A DNA stretch of 64,000 nucleotides from Flavobacteriales bacterium UBA4422 (GCA_002389645.1 DGQE01000026.1:72109-136108), one strand, 5' to 3'. Shown: positions 9,513-18,543, numbered from the stretch's first letter. Notes: generated by a model not told the origin, from the sequence alone. Numbers and translations are program-made.

Positions 9513-9980
9513 CTACCTTACCGTATGCTTCAGCTTATTTGACAAACTTGTCAATTTTGAATTATCACGAGGAAGCAACTCAATGCCTAGCGCGATATCT
9601 CCATAAACGGTGTAGCGTATGACCGAAGGAAAATCATAGTCAACATTTTCGAATTCACATTCAAGAGGAGTTTCTTGAGTCAACGAGAACGTGTAAGGAC
9701 CTTCATCATTAATCACCACTGTATAACCTGCCTTATCCCCATAGTTTTGAAGAAACAACTCCTCTGAATCTACGGTATCACCATTGGTTATGCTATACGC
9801 ATGACCTTCGAATCTGTACTTATTCCATTTCCATTGTTCTATTAGAACGGCCTCCCCTAGCTTTCCTTCCCATTTTCCAGATAACCATCTAAAACGATCT
9901 CTAAAAGAGTTGTCTGTTCGGCTGCACGATGAATTGATAATCAATAATATAACTACCACGAAATTGGTCGATTTTCTCAT
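9513..9980 (-). CDS. Lipoprotein with DUF6265-like domain
   Basis: A 155-aa protein with a short hydrophobic leader and lipobox INSSC (Cys about residue 19), so it is probably lipid-anchored. The mature part resembles DUF6265: a WLSGKWEGKLG opening, a central Trp-rich strand and the late motif FENVDYDFPSVIRY. The fold is expected to be a small lipocalin-like barrel, and its ligand is unknown. A -7-like box TAGTTTTG (complement of 9988-9995) sits 7 nt upstream of the ATG, implying a very short leader. It is divergent from fmt, and the two promoters lie back to back in 59 nt. Confidence 0.75.
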   Translation of the reverse strand: MRKSTNFVVVILLIINSSCSRTDNSFRDRFRWLSGKWEGKLGEAVLIEQWKWNKYRFEGHAYSITNGDTVDSEELFLQNYGDKAGYTVVINDEGPYTFSLTQETPLECEFENVDYDFPSVIRYTVYGDIALGIELLPRDNSKLTSLSNKLKHTVR

Positions 9981-10004
9981 CTTGAATCAAAACTAAACGA
10001 AAGA

Positions 10005-10033
10005 TTTGAATGTAGCACATCAAAGTATCTTTG
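10005..10033 (+). promoter_or_regulatory. Promoter of fmt, full Bacteroidota consensus
   Basis: TTTG at 10005-10008, a 17-nt spacer and TATCTTTG at 10026-10033 match TTTG-N17-19-TAnnTTTG exactly. The fmt ATG at 10040 begins 6 nt after the -7 box, so transcription should start at or next to the start codon. Confidence 0.8.
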
Positions 10034-10039
10034 CCTTTT

Positions 10040-11014
10040 ATGAATGGAATGAGAATAGTTTTTTTTGGAACGCCTGATTTTGCTGTAGCAAGCCTTACTG
10101 CTTTAGTGGAAAATCATTTTGAAGTAGTTGGAGTAGTTACAGCTCCAGACAAACCCGCTGGAAGAGGACACAAGCTTCAACCTTCAGCCGTAAAGAGTTA
10201 TGCCTTAGAGCATAACTTGAATATTCTTCAGCCTACCAACTTAAAATCTAAAGACTTCATTTCAGAATTACGTTCACTTAATGCTGATATACAAATAGTT
10301 GTGGCCTTTAGAATGCTTCCTGAAGTAGTTTGGAACATGCCTCAACTTGGAACCTATAATGTTCATGGTTCACTCCTGCCCGACTATCGTGGAGCAGCTC
10401 CTATCAATTGGGCAATCATCAATGGGGAAAAAACTACAGGTGTTACATTCTTCAAATTGAAGCATGAAATCGATACCGGAAGTATTCTCAATAGCAGAAG
10501 CACGCCCATTGATGAAAATGAAACAGCAGGTGATGTCTATAACCGTCTTATGCAAGAGGGCGCTTCTTTGTTGGTAGAGTCATTGAAAATGATTACGTCT
10601 GGATCTTACACTTTGCAAGAACAAGATTTATCATCTGAGTCAAAGCATGCGCCCAAAATATTCAAAGACGATTGCGAAATTAAGTGGAATCAAAACGTTC
10701 AGAATGTCCACAATTTCATCCGTGGAATGTCACCTTTTCCTTGTGGGTTCACAAAAGTTAGAGTCGAAGATCGTGAAGAGGTATGGAAGATTTCGAGAAG
10801 CAAAAAAACAGATAGACCTTCCACTTCAAAAAATGGTTTCCTACGAGAAGGAAATCAGCTTTTTGTGGAATGCAATGATTTCTGGCTAGAAATCCTTGAA
10901 ATTCAAACTCCTGGCAAACGTAGATTGAAAGCCACTGAGTTTCTAAATGGCTTTAAAGGTCAAATTGAAGGTGTCAAGATCATTAAAAAGCCCTCCGAAA
11001 AGGGCTTAGAATGA
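10040..11014 (+). CDS. fmt: Methionyl-tRNA formyltransferase
   Basis: It formylates the initiator Met-tRNA using 10-formyl-tetrahydrofolate. The N-terminal Rossmann domain has RIVFFGTPDFA and the folate-site HGSLLPDYRGAAPINWAI with the catalytic Asn/His/Asp set of the family; the C-terminal OB-like domain follows with ...RGMSPFPCGF. I take ATG 10040 (MNGMRIVFFG); ATG 10049 is an alternative three codons later. The promoter lies 6 nt upstream, so the mRNA is probably leaderless. The last codons (KKPSEKGLE) lie inside an inverted repeat that serves as a terminator for the convergent gene. Length 324 aa is normal. Confidence 0.95.
   Translation: MNGMRIVFFGTPDFAVASLTALVENHFEVVGVVTAPDKPAGRGHKLQPSAVKSYALEHNLNILQPTNLKSKDFISELRSLNADIQIVVAFRMLPEVVWNMPQLGTYNVHGSLLPDYRGAAPINWAIINGEKTTGVTFFKLKHEIDTGSILNSRSTPIDENETAGDVYNRLMQEGASLLVESLKMITSGSYTLQEQDLSSESKHAPKIFKDDCEIKWNQNVQNVHNFIRGMSPFPCGFTKVRVEDREEVWKISRSKKTDRPSTSKNGFLREGNQLFVECNDFWLEILEIQTPGKRRLKATEFLNGFKGQIEGVKIIKKPSEKGLE
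10988..11007 (-). terminator. Terminator hairpin embedded in the 3' end of fmt
   Basis: AAGCCCT (10988-10994) and AGGGCTT (11001-11007) form a 7-bp stem with a 6-nt loop. On the minus strand it is followed by TTTTAATG, so it can terminate the PDZ gene transcript. The plus-strand copy lies inside the fmt reading frame and lacks a T-run. Confidence 0.6.
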
Positions 11015-11020
11015 TGGGCT

Positions 11021-12463
11021 CTACTGTTTTATTACTCGACTAATTTTCCCCTTACCTTCCTGTTTAATTGAAATATAATACATCCCCGATTGTTGATCAG
11101 TTATATCAATACGTTCTAGAACAATATCGGTATCACCTTCGAGACTGTTCTTGTAAACAGAACGACCATTTGTGTCATACACCTCTACTTCTACATCGCC
11201 TTTCGATGCCAATCCCATGTCCAATATAAACACCCCGTTTCCTGGATTTGGGGAAACTGTGAAATGATCCATTTTTAGAGAATTGCTTTCATCAAGATTG
11301 GCATCACTTTTCTTATTGAGTTCACGAATTTCTTCAAATGACAGCTCGCTTACCTCAATATGATATACGTACTCTTTCAACCCTTTGCTTCGAGATGTTC
11401 TTTCAATTTGACGATCTATTTCCATCAATTTTCCTGAAGTTTTCTTATTCTTCCCATCTCTTTCAAACTCAATCTTAACCTCTTCTTCGATACACATTTC
11501 AGAAAGGATATCCACCAATTCCTTAATATCCTTCGTTTCGTGGCCGTTAATTAATTGAACAACATCTCCTTGTTTTATTCCCATTTTAGCTGCTGCTGTA
11601 CCTTCAAACACTTCTTGAAGTCGAACACATCCATCTTTTTCGACTGACTTCCCTACGATTCCTAAAAACGCTTTTCTATCGTGCTGTTCAATAATCGACT
11701 CAAAATGAGGAAGACCAAAATCATGGTGAGGTGGTCTAGGAGGATGCGGAGGCCTTTCTCCTTTTGAATCCCAGTCGAACTTATACGAATAGGATCTTGG
11801 GCTATGCTCACCAAGCTCAGCAGTTATTTTCTTCTTTTCCCCATCCCTCGACAATTCAATTATTATAGCATCTCCAGGTTCATTGGCATGAATGCAAGTA
11901 GCTACTTCATTAAAGCTATTTACTTCTTTTCCATCCAACTCGATGATGATATCCCCTTGCAATAAACCAGCTTTTTCAGCTGCCGAACCTTGTACAACCT
12001 TATCAATTTTAACTCCCTTATCAATGTTCAATTTCTCAGCCTCCTCTTTATCAACTTTGCTTGTCATCACTCCCAGAAAAGCACGTGATTCTGATTCTTC
12101 ATTCCAATCTATACGCTCTGGAACAGCCATTATGTACCTTCTGAACATCGGCTCTTCCATATTTCCATTTCTTCGAATTATTATTTCCAGATCAGTTTGA
12201 TCAATTTCATTTACAGCTTCGTCCAAAATCACTTCTATGTCTTCCAACATTTCATCCAATTCAAGATCCACCTCCTCTTGATCCATGTGCTTCTCGATTA
12301 CCGTTATGCTTTTAGTGCCATTTTCAGTAACCTCAACTTCAATTATTACTTTCTTAGAATTGCTCGGCTTTTGATCTTGGGCTTTTGCTATTGCCACCCC
12401 GCCAAGATTAAGTGCAATTAAGAATACTATTTCTTGGATTGTTTTGACAGTAAAATTTTTCAT
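11021..12463 (-). CDS. Secreted protein with two PDZ domains and T9SS sorting domain
   Basis: A 480-aa exported protein: a signal peptide ending in AIAKAQ, an acidic segment rich in Glu/Asp (about 45-110), PDZ 1 (about 125-220, AFLGVMTSKVD... GLLQGDIIIELDG), a Pro/His linker (PPHPPRPPHHD), PDZ 2 (about 265-350, MGIKQGDVVQLINGH), then a T9SS type A sorting domain (FTVSPNPGNGVFILDMG to SRVIKQ). No protease domain accompanies the PDZ modules, which is unusual because such tandem PDZ units normally follow a trypsin-like domain. It probably binds peptides or other proteins at the cell surface. A full-consensus promoter lies upstream (12490-12518). Confidence 0.88.
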   Translation of the reverse strand: MKNFTVKTIQEIVFLIALNLGGVAIAKAQDQKPSNSKKVIIEVEVTENGTKSITVIEKHMDQEEVDLELDEMLEDIEVILDEAVNEIDQTDLEIIIRRNGNMEEPMFRRYIMAVPERIDWNEESESRAFLGVMTSKVDKEEAEKLNIDKGVKIDKVVQGSAAEKAGLLQGDIIIELDGKEVNSFNEVATCIHANEPGDAIIIELSRDGEKKKITAELGEHSPRSYSYKFDWDSKGERPPHPPRPPHHDFGLPHFESIIEQHDRKAFLGIVGKSVEKDGCVRLQEVFEGTAAAKMGIKQGDVVQLINGHETKDIKELVDILSEMCIEEEVKIEFERDGKNKKTSGKLMEIDRQIERTSRSKGLKEYVYHIEVSELSFEEIRELNKKSDANLDESNSLKMDHFTVSPNPGNGVFILDMGLASKGDVEVEVYDTNGRSVYKNSLEGDTDIVLERIDITDQQSGMYYISIKQEGKGKISRVIKQ

Positions 12464-12489
12464 AGGATTAAGTGGTTATTTGATTGATT

Positions 12490-12518
12490 CAAAACTAAGT
12501 CGCATCATTCACCACAAA
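12490..12518 (-). promoter_or_regulatory. Promoter of the PDZ/T9SS gene
   Basis: On the minus strand TTTG (complement of 12515-12518), a 17-nt spacer and TAGTTTTG (complement of 12490-12497) match the Bacteroidota consensus. The start codon at 12463 is 26 nt downstream of the box, giving a short ordinary leader. Confidence 0.75.
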
Positions 12519-12571
12519 AGTTTAAAGGAGTTGAGAAGTGTTAACTGGTGTGAAACGTTAAGTTTGAAAGC

Positions 12572-13480
12572 ATGATAAAAAGACTCATTTTATATTGTTT
12601 TGGCTTGTTCATAGCACAAAACGTAATGGCCCAGGGAGTATTGGTTTTGGGGGTTGCTCAAGACGCGGGTCACCCGCAAGCAAACTGCATAAAGTCATGC
12701 TGCAACGCTGCCTTTCAAGATCCAATTAAATCACACAAGGTTAGCTCAATAGCAATTTCTGATGGAAGCAGCTTTTATATTATTGATGCAACACCTGATT
12801 TTACTACTCAATTTCAAAAAGCCAAAGAAGTATTTAAGGATCAAACGTTTGGAGGAATAATTCTTACTCATGCCCACATTGGACATTACACGGGTTTGAT
12901 GTACTTAGGAAGAGAAGCAATGAATACTGAATCTGTTGCAGTATACGTCCTACCTAAGATGAAGGCTTTTCTAGAGGGAAATGCACCATGGAGTCAACTT
13001 GATAAATTGAAAAACATCAAGCTCATTGAATTAAATAGTAACCAGAGATATAGCCTATCTGATGACCTAGCAATATCTCCATTCATCGTGCCGCACAGAG
13101 ATGAGTTCTCAGAAACCGCGGGTTATTCAATTGAAATTCGTTATAACAAAACTCTTTTCATACCTGATATTGATAAATGGGAGCTTTGGGATGAAAATAT
13201 TCTAGAGCTCATTAAGCAACATAACTATGCATTATTAGATGCGACATTCTATGATGGAAAAGAGTTGCCTGGTCGAGACATATCGAAAGTCCCTCACCCT
13301 TTTGTTTCAGAATCAATAAAGCTATTTCAGTCTCTGACGGTTGACGATAAACGAAAAATCTATTTCATTCATTTAAACCATACCAATCCATTATTGAATA
13401 ATCAAAGCGAAGAGTTTAAGGTGGTTGCTAGTGAAATGATCAATGTCGCTTCTGAGGGCTTAATTCTTTCAGTAGAATAG
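12572..13480 (+). CDS. Secreted PqqB-like metallo-beta-lactamase-fold hydrolase
   Basis: A 302-aa protein with a signal peptide (LFIAQNVMA, cleavage before QGVLVLG) and the PqqB-type opening VLGVAQDAGHPQANC followed by CC at 43-44. The metal loop reads THAHIGHYTG (H100, H102, H105); the Asp of the classical HxHxDH motif is replaced by Gly, so the metal site is non-standard. The periplasmic homologues of PqqB have no established substrate, and no other pqq gene is nearby, so PQQ synthesis should not be inferred. A TAAGTTTG box (12559-12566) ends 5 nt before the ATG, which suggests a leaderless mRNA. Confidence 0.82.
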   Translation: MIKRLILYCFGLFIAQNVMAQGVLVLGVAQDAGHPQANCIKSCCNAAFQDPIKSHKVSSIAISDGSSFYIIDATPDFTTQFQKAKEVFKDQTFGGIILTHAHIGHYTGLMYLGREAMNTESVAVYVLPKMKAFLEGNAPWSQLDKLKNIKLIELNSNQRYSLSDDLAISPFIVPHRDEFSETAGYSIEIRYNKTLFIPDIDKWELWDENILELIKQHNYALLDATFYDGKELPGRDISKVPHPFVSESIKLFQSLTVDDKRKIYFIHLNHTNPLLNNQSEEFKVVASEMINVASEGLILSVE

Positions 13481-13546
13481 ATACAAAAGTTAGAACCCAA
13501 CTTATTTCCATACTTTAACCACGATTAAACCTACCCTTTCTTTCAG

Positions 13547-15754
13547 ATGTTAACCGAGATTAAAAAATATTGGCGCAACGACCTTATTGCTGCGATTAGC
13601 GTTTCGCTTGTTGCGCTGCCTTTAGGGTTGGGTATAGCAATAGCGTCTGACGCACCGCCAATTTCGGGCCTAATTTCCGCAATTGTAGGAGGCTTGGTTA
13701 CCACTTTTATACGAGGCAGTCGCATAGCTATAAATGGACCAGGTGCTGGGGCTATAGTTGTTATTCTTACCGGGAATCAATTGCTAGCTGATGGAAATGC
13801 GAGTGGGTTTCCCTATGTATTGGCAGCCATTTGCTTTGCGGGCTTGCTTCAAGTTATCATGGGTTTTGCCAAACTTGGACGTTTAGGAGAAGTTGTTCCA
13901 AGTGCGGTAGTGCATGGCATGCTTGCCGCAATTGGAGTTATCATATTAGTAAAGCAGCTGCATGTTGGACTTGGTCATCACAACTATGCTCAATCCGCTA
14001 TGGATAGCATCTTTGACCTTCCTGGCAGCCTGTTCAACCTGCATCCCTTAATCACCTTGGTAACTGTCACAGGATTGTTAATTGCTATTTATCACCCCCG
14101 GATCAAGAACAAGTTGATTCACTTTATTCCTTCTTCTGTTTGGGTTTTAGTGATCACTATACCATTGGTTTTTATTTACAGAAACTGGATAACAAGCTTT
14201 TTAGGAATAACCTCTGAAGCATTTATATATCCAGAAAAGCAGCTAATTACTTTCCCCGAGGACCTATGGTCTGGACTAATGTTTCCTGACTTCGGAAAAG
14301 TTGGGACAGTAGATTTTTGGTTAGTAGTATTTTCAATTACGATTATAACAACTATCGAAAGCTTAATTAGCACGAAGGCTGTCGACAAGATTGACCCAGA
14401 ACATCATAGAACGAACCTGAATAAAGATTTAATGGCCGTAGGTGTTAGCAGTATAATATCCGGAGCTATTGGAGGGCTCCCGGTAATTACCGCCATCGTT
14501 CGCAGCTCAGTGAATATCAGTAATAATGGAAAAACTAAATACTCCAATTTCTTTCATGGAGTCATTGTTTTACTGTTTATAATAGTGTTTAGGCCCGTAC
14601 TTGAAGAGGTTCCAATGGCTGCGTTAGCAGCAATACTTGTTTACACTGGTTATCGATTGGCTTCGCCTAGGGAGTTTGCTGATGCTTATGATCGTGGCGA
14701 GGAGCAGTTACTTGTCATGGTATCCACCCTTCTTTCCGTTTTGATATATGGACTGCTTTGGGGAATAGCGCTTGGATTAGGGGCGGCATTTCTTGTGCAA
14801 TGGATAAAGTCAAGAACAACAATGAAGTCATTTGTCCAAGCTATTTTCAAACCTAAAATAACAAGCCAGCAACATCCAGAGTATTTCGAACTAAAGTTTG
14901 GAGGGGTATTCAATTTCTTGAATCTGCTCAAGGTTAAACAAGCATTTAAAGACTCGCCTAAAGATGAAAAATTGATCATTAATTTATCCGATGCCATTTT
15001 GGCTGACTTCTCAGTAATGGAATACTTAAACGAATATGGCACGCTGATTCGCGACCGTGGCGGAAGCTTTGACATTAGAGGGACAGAACTTCATGAAACC
15101 ACCTCTGATCATCCTTACAGTATGCGAATATTGACTCCTCAACATCAGCATAGCGCTCGATGGATGAACCAACATCAACGTGAGATAATGAAAACTGCTG
15201 CGTTCTTTGGGTGGCAATTCGTTATTGGCAAGGAATACGGCTTCGATGAACTGAAACGATTTGAATTTTTTAAAACCCACCCTATTGAATACATCCATAA
15301 TGTCTCCTCCGGATTATTAAGAGATCACAATCTCTTTTTCAGAATAATGGACGTAGTTTTTGATGAAGGGGCCCTTCAAGCCAAAACACTGTATGACACC
15401 ACCTTGATGGTAATTGACTTGAGAAACCCTATTCCTGAATTTAGTCTTGAAAAAGAAGAACTATTCGACAGGATATTCAGTACCGGAGGGTTTAATGACA
15501 TCAACTTTGATGAAGACCCTGAATTCTCTCGAGGAATTCTTCTTAGAGGAACAATTGTAAAAAGTGTCCGAAAACTATTCAATCAAGAAATGCGTCAGTT
15601 TATTCTTCAAAACCGCGGGTACCATATCGAATCTACTTCCGATCAATTACTAATCTTTAGTGAAATGAAGCCTTTAAGCTCAGAGGAGTTAAAGGAACTA
15701 AACGAATTTGCTCACGGTTTAATTAAGTACTTAAGCCAAGAAAAAGATGGCTAA
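13547..15754 (+). CDS. SulP family anion transporter with STAS and extra C-terminal domain
   Basis: A 735-aa inner-membrane protein. Residues 1 to about 430 hold the SulP membrane core with the conserved start (NDLIAAISVSLVALPLGLGIA) and the family segment INGPGAGAIVVIL. A STAS domain follows (about 450-525, LIINLSDAILADFSVMEYL). The last 195 residues or so, from about 540, form a further soluble domain (with WQFVIGKEYGFDELKRFEFF and ending HGLIKYLSQEKDG) that I cannot assign. SulP proteins usually stop after STAS. The substrate could be sulfate, bicarbonate or another anion and is not evident. It converges with the helicase gene, with 3 nt between stops. Confidence 0.88.
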   Translation: MLTEIKKYWRNDLIAAISVSLVALPLGLGIAIASDAPPISGLISAIVGGLVTTFIRGSRIAINGPGAGAIVVILTGNQLLADGNASGFPYVLAAICFAGLLQVIMGFAKLGRLGEVVPSAVVHGMLAAIGVIILVKQLHVGLGHHNYAQSAMDSIFDLPGSLFNLHPLITLVTVTGLLIAIYHPRIKNKLIHFIPSSVWVLVITIPLVFIYRNWITSFLGITSEAFIYPEKQLITFPEDLWSGLMFPDFGKVGTVDFWLVVFSITIITTIESLISTKAVDKIDPEHHRTNLNKDLMAVGVSSIISGAIGGLPVITAIVRSSVNISNNGKTKYSNFFHGVIVLLFIIVFRPVLEEVPMAALAAILVYTGYRLASPREFADAYDRGEEQLLVMVSTLLSVLIYGLLWGIALGLGAAFLVQWIKSRTTMKSFVQAIFKPKITSQQHPEYFELKFGGVFNFLNLLKVKQAFKDSPKDEKLIINLSDAILADFSVMEYLNEYGTLIRDRGGSFDIRGTELHETTSDHPYSMRILTPQHQHSARWMNQHQREIMKTAAFFGWQFVIGKEYGFDELKRFEFFKTHPIEYIHNVSSGLLRDHNLFFRIMDVVFDEGALQAKTLYDTTLMVIDLRNPIPEFSLEKEELFDRIFSTGGFNDINFDEDPEFSRGILLRGTIVKSVRKLFNQEMRQFILQNRGYHIESTSDQLLIFSEMKPLSSEELKELNEFAHGLIKYLSQEKDG

Positions 15755-15757
15755 ATC

Positions 15758-17482
15758 CTAACCCTTCGGATCAACCTTGATGGCGCGCCCTTTGAATCTA
15801 AGTCCTTTAAATGCTGGCTGTATACTATCGGCTTTCGCAACCTCAATATCAAATTTAGCCTTATCACCAAACATGTCGATTCTTCCAATGTATTTGCTTC
15901 TAACTCCAGTTGTATCGCAAATAATCTTCAGTAGATCACCTTTATTAAGCTCATCTCCTTTTCCCAGATTGATTTCAAAGGTTTTCATATTCTCCTCCTT
16001 ACCACCTACCCTTTTGTTGAAAGGTTTGTCATAATTACCCTCTCGTCCACCTCTATCTTCTCTTCTTCCTCTGACATTTGGTCTACCTCGGTCACTTCTA
16101 TCGCTACGTCCTCTATCACGGTCGCTTCGTCTACCTCTATCATCTCTAGATCCGCCAGCAGAAGCATTTAAGTCACCACCTTTCTCTACCCTCACTCTTT
16201 CCATTACTCCAGTGATGTACTTAGCTATAATATCCTCTTTTGATAGAAACTCAAGCTGCTCTAAAAAAGCATGCACCCAACTTTTAGCTTCATCTGTTTC
16301 TTCCACAGAAAGCAACTCATCTAATTTAGACTGAACAGATTTTAGCTTTACCTCATCAGCCGAAGGAATCATAATCTTCTCAAACTTAGCTTTCAACTGA
16401 CGCTCAATAGCAAACAACTTACGTTGTTCAGCAGGTGAAACCAAAGAAATAGCTGTTCCTGTTTTACCAGCACGACCGGTGCGCCCGCTTCGGTGGGTAT
16501 AGAAAGCCAACTCATCTGGTAAGTCATAATGAATTACATGTGTCAAGTCATTAACATCAATACCACGCGCAGCAACATCAGTTGCCGCCAGAATCCTAAC
16601 CTGCTTTGACTTAAACTTGCGCATTACAGCATTTCGCTGTTGCTGAGAAAGATCACCGTGAATAGCCTCTACAGCGTACCCCGACTCCCCCATACTGCTT
16701 GACAGCCTTTGTGTTTCTGCCTTCGTACGACAAAATATTAAGCAGTACATATCACCACCTTCAGCATCAATAATCCGCTGGATAGCAGCTTCTTTATCGA
16801 AGCGCTTTACCAATGCAAACTGATGTTTGATATTGGTGTTTAAATTCTCTTTTGAAATAATACTGACCTCTAGTGGGTCTTTCATGTACTTGTGTACGAT
16901 ATTTCTGATATCAGGTGGCATGGTAGCAGAAAACAACCATGTGTTTTTATCGTGCTGCGTGAAAGATAAAATTGTATCGATATCTTCTTTAAAGCCCATA
17001 TTCAACATCTCATCAGCTTCATCTAAAACCGCAAACCTTACATTACTAAGGTTCAGAACCTTACGATCAATCAAGTCAATCATACGTCCAGGTGTAGCAA
17101 CCAGTATTTGAGGTCGCATTCTTTTCAAATCTCTAATTTGATTTGAAATCGCAGCACCTCCATAAACAACACCAACTTCAATCTTCGGTAAGTACTTAGA
17201 AAAGTGCGTCAATTGCTGTGCGATTTGTTGAGCTAACTCCCTTGTCGGAGAAAGCACAACTGCCTGAACAGCGTGAATGTCAATATCGATATGCTCGATA
17301 AGTGGAATACCAAAAGCGGCTGTTTTGCCAGTTCCGGTCTGCGCCAATCCTAAAAAGTCTGTTGCTTCATTTAGCAACATAGGAATTGCCTGCTCTTGAA
17401 TAGGCGTTGGCGTTGTAATGTTAAGGTCTTGGAGGGCTTTGACTATATTCTCATTGAGCCCGAGTGATTCGAAAGTTTGCAA
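15758..17482 (-). CDS. DEAD-box RNA helicase with C-terminal RNA-binding domain
   Basis: A 574-aa ATP-dependent RNA helicase of the DeaD/CsdA group, acting in ribosome assembly and RNA turnover, especially in the cold. Motifs in order: Q motif (TPTPIQEQAI), AQTGTGKTAAFG, PTRELAQQ, TPGRMIDL, DEADEML, SATMP and HRSGRTGRAG. A low-complexity Arg/Gly/Asp-rich linker (about 445-495, RGRRSDRDRGRSDRSDRGR) joins a terminal DbpA-like RNA-binding domain (KGDELNKGDLLKIICDTTGV). The start is a TTG (complement of 17480-17482), since an in-frame stop lies just upstream and no ATG precedes motif Q. A TACCTTTG box (complement of 17502-17509) lies 19 nt upstream of it. Confidence 0.95.
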   Translation of the reverse strand: MQTFESLGLNENIVKALQDLNITTPTPIQEQAIPMLLNEATDFLGLAQTGTGKTAAFGIPLIEHIDIDIHAVQAVVLSPTRELAQQIAQQLTHFSKYLPKIEVGVVYGGAAISNQIRDLKRMRPQILVATPGRMIDLIDRKVLNLSNVRFAVLDEADEMLNMGFKEDIDTILSFTQHDKNTWLFSATMPPDIRNIVHKYMKDPLEVSIISKENLNTNIKHQFALVKRFDKEAAIQRIIDAEGGDMYCLIFCRTKAETQRLSSSMGESGYAVEAIHGDLSQQQRNAVMRKFKSKQVRILAATDVAARGIDVNDLTHVIHYDLPDELAFYTHRSGRTGRAGKTGTAISLVSPAEQRKLFAIERQLKAKFEKIMIPSADEVKLKSVQSKLDELLSVEETDEAKSWVHAFLEQLEFLSKEDIIAKYITGVMERVRVEKGGDLNASAGGSRDDRGRRSDRDRGRSDRSDRGRPNVRGRREDRGGREGNYDKPFNKRVGGKEENMKTFEINLGKGDELNKGDLLKIICDTTGVRSKYIGRIDMFGDKAKFDIEVAKADSIQPAFKGLRFKGRAIKVDPKG

Positions 17483-17608
17483 TATATCTGTAATTCAGCT
17501 GCAAAGGTAGTCTGATTCTACGACTAACGCACTCATCTTGATAAGTTTCTTTACGCTAGCCCTTTGTTTAGCAAGGCCTTCCGTTATTCATAACATGAAT
17601 CAAAAGCA

Positions 17609-18097
17609 ATGTATCAGCATATCGTAGACACACCAATCGGATGGTTTAGAATAGTTGGTAATGATACACATATCGTTACCTCTGGATGGATTAATGAAGA
17701 AGATGCCATAGTTGGCGGACCAGGTGCTCATGTGGAATGGAAACGCGAAGCTGAAGTTCAAATTCAAGAATATTTTCAAGGAAATAGAAAGGTATTTAAC
17801 CTTCCGCTTTTTATTGAAGGAAGTGATTTTCAGTCGAATGTTTACACATTGCTTCGACATATCAAATTCGGCATAACCAGATCATACCTTGATTTAGCCT
17901 TAGATTTAGGAGATGCAAATAAGGCAAGAGCTATAGGCGCAGCTGTCGGTGAAAATCCCTACCTTCTTCTAGTACCTTGCCATCGTGTTATTGGCAATGA
18001 CGGGACTCTAACTGGATACGCGGCTGGGCTAGAAAGAAAGGAATGGCTTTTAAAGCATGAAGGCGCTTTCGGAAGTGAGCAATTAGCCCTATTCTAA
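17609..18097 (+). CDS. Methylated-DNA-[protein]-cysteine S-methyltransferase (Ogt/MGMT-like)
   Basis: A 162-aa suicide repair protein that transfers methyl groups from O6-methylguanine to its own cysteine. The acceptor sits in LVPCHRVIGNDG (C124), followed by GYAAGLERKEWLL; the helix-turn-helix segment upstream includes KARAIGAAVGENP, equivalent to the family's ARAVG.A...NP. The N-terminal part (TPIGWFRIVGND) matches the small beta domain. The gene is divergent from the helicase. Its stop overlaps, on the opposite strand, the stop of a small reading frame ending at 18094. Confidence 0.93.
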   Translation: MYQHIVDTPIGWFRIVGNDTHIVTSGWINEEDAIVGGPGAHVEWKREAEVQIQEYFQGNRKVFNLPLFIEGSDFQSNVYTLLRHIKFGITRSYLDLALDLGDANKARAIGAAVGENPYLLLVPCHRVIGNDGTLTGYAAGLERKEWLLKHEGAFGSEQLALF

Positions 18098-18201
18098 AAA
18101 TTGGTTGAATTAAGACCTAGATCGTCTAGCTCTGGTAGCTCATCAAAACTAATCCAAAACATGTTTTTCAACCAGTCGCAAAATTTTCTTTCGAGACTCA
18201 C
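18094..18201 (-). CDS. Possible 35-aa small protein, GTG start overlapping the upstream stop
   Basis: A short frame starts with GTG (complement of 18199-18201) that overlaps the TGA of the preceding gene as GTGA, a common sign of translational coupling. The product (SLERKFCDWLKNMFWISFDEL, then LPELDDLGLNSTNF) has an aromatic amphipathic first half and an acidic tail. It has no recognised family. Alternatively it is the C-terminus of the 90-aa protein separated from it by a frameshift, or chance. Confidence rests only on the overlap geometry and protein-like composition. Confidence 0.35.
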   Translation of the reverse strand: MSLERKFCDWLKNMFWISFDELPELDDLGLNSTNF

Positions 18202-18470
18202 TGAAATGCGTTCTCATGTTCCATAAGTCCCTGAACTCTAGATATCATGCCATTCGGGATTTGTCCAATTACATGGTCTTCTCCGTTATAATGGGCTGTT
18301 ACCGAAATCGTAATATTTATTACTCCATCAGTTTTTAGTGAAAGCTTCATACCATCGTATAACGAATCATTCATTACCTCAGCAGGAATTAACCTCTTAA
18401 TAGCCATAGCATAAGGCAATGGAATAAAGTAACTCGGGTCTTTTCTTGTAAGTCGCTTCTTAGCTTTCAT
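18198..18470 (-). CDS. Small protein of unknown function
   Basis: A 90-aa basic, soluble protein with no signal peptide. It opens with MKAKKRLTRKDPSYFIPLPYAMAI and has a Thr/Ile/Val-rich beta-like core (GVINITISVTAHYNGEDHVIG) that suggests a small beta-barrel or PilZ-sized module, though I cannot name a family. The gene follows the rRNA methyltransferase on the same strand at a 73-nt distance and may be in its operon. Its stop overlaps a possible downstream 35-aa frame. Confidence 0.6.
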   Translation of the reverse strand: MKAKKRLTRKDPSYFIPLPYAMAIKRLIPAEVMNDSLYDGMKLSLKTDGVINITISVTAHYNGEDHVIGQIPNGMISRVQGLMEHENAFQ

Positions 18471-18543
18471 CAGTTAGGTGATACGAATGTGTCGAAAAAA
18501 TGGTTTGGTTTAACCACTTTTTTTTCACTCTCACCAACAACAT

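Noticed and set aside
12572..13480. PQQ biosynthesis
   Set aside because: Only a PqqB-like fold is present. It has a signal peptide and no pqq neighbours, so it should not be annotated as PqqB.
14686..15075. Minus-strand open frame over the SulP gene
   Set aside because: It lies wholly within a strongly coding plus-strand frame, has no family likeness and no promoter.
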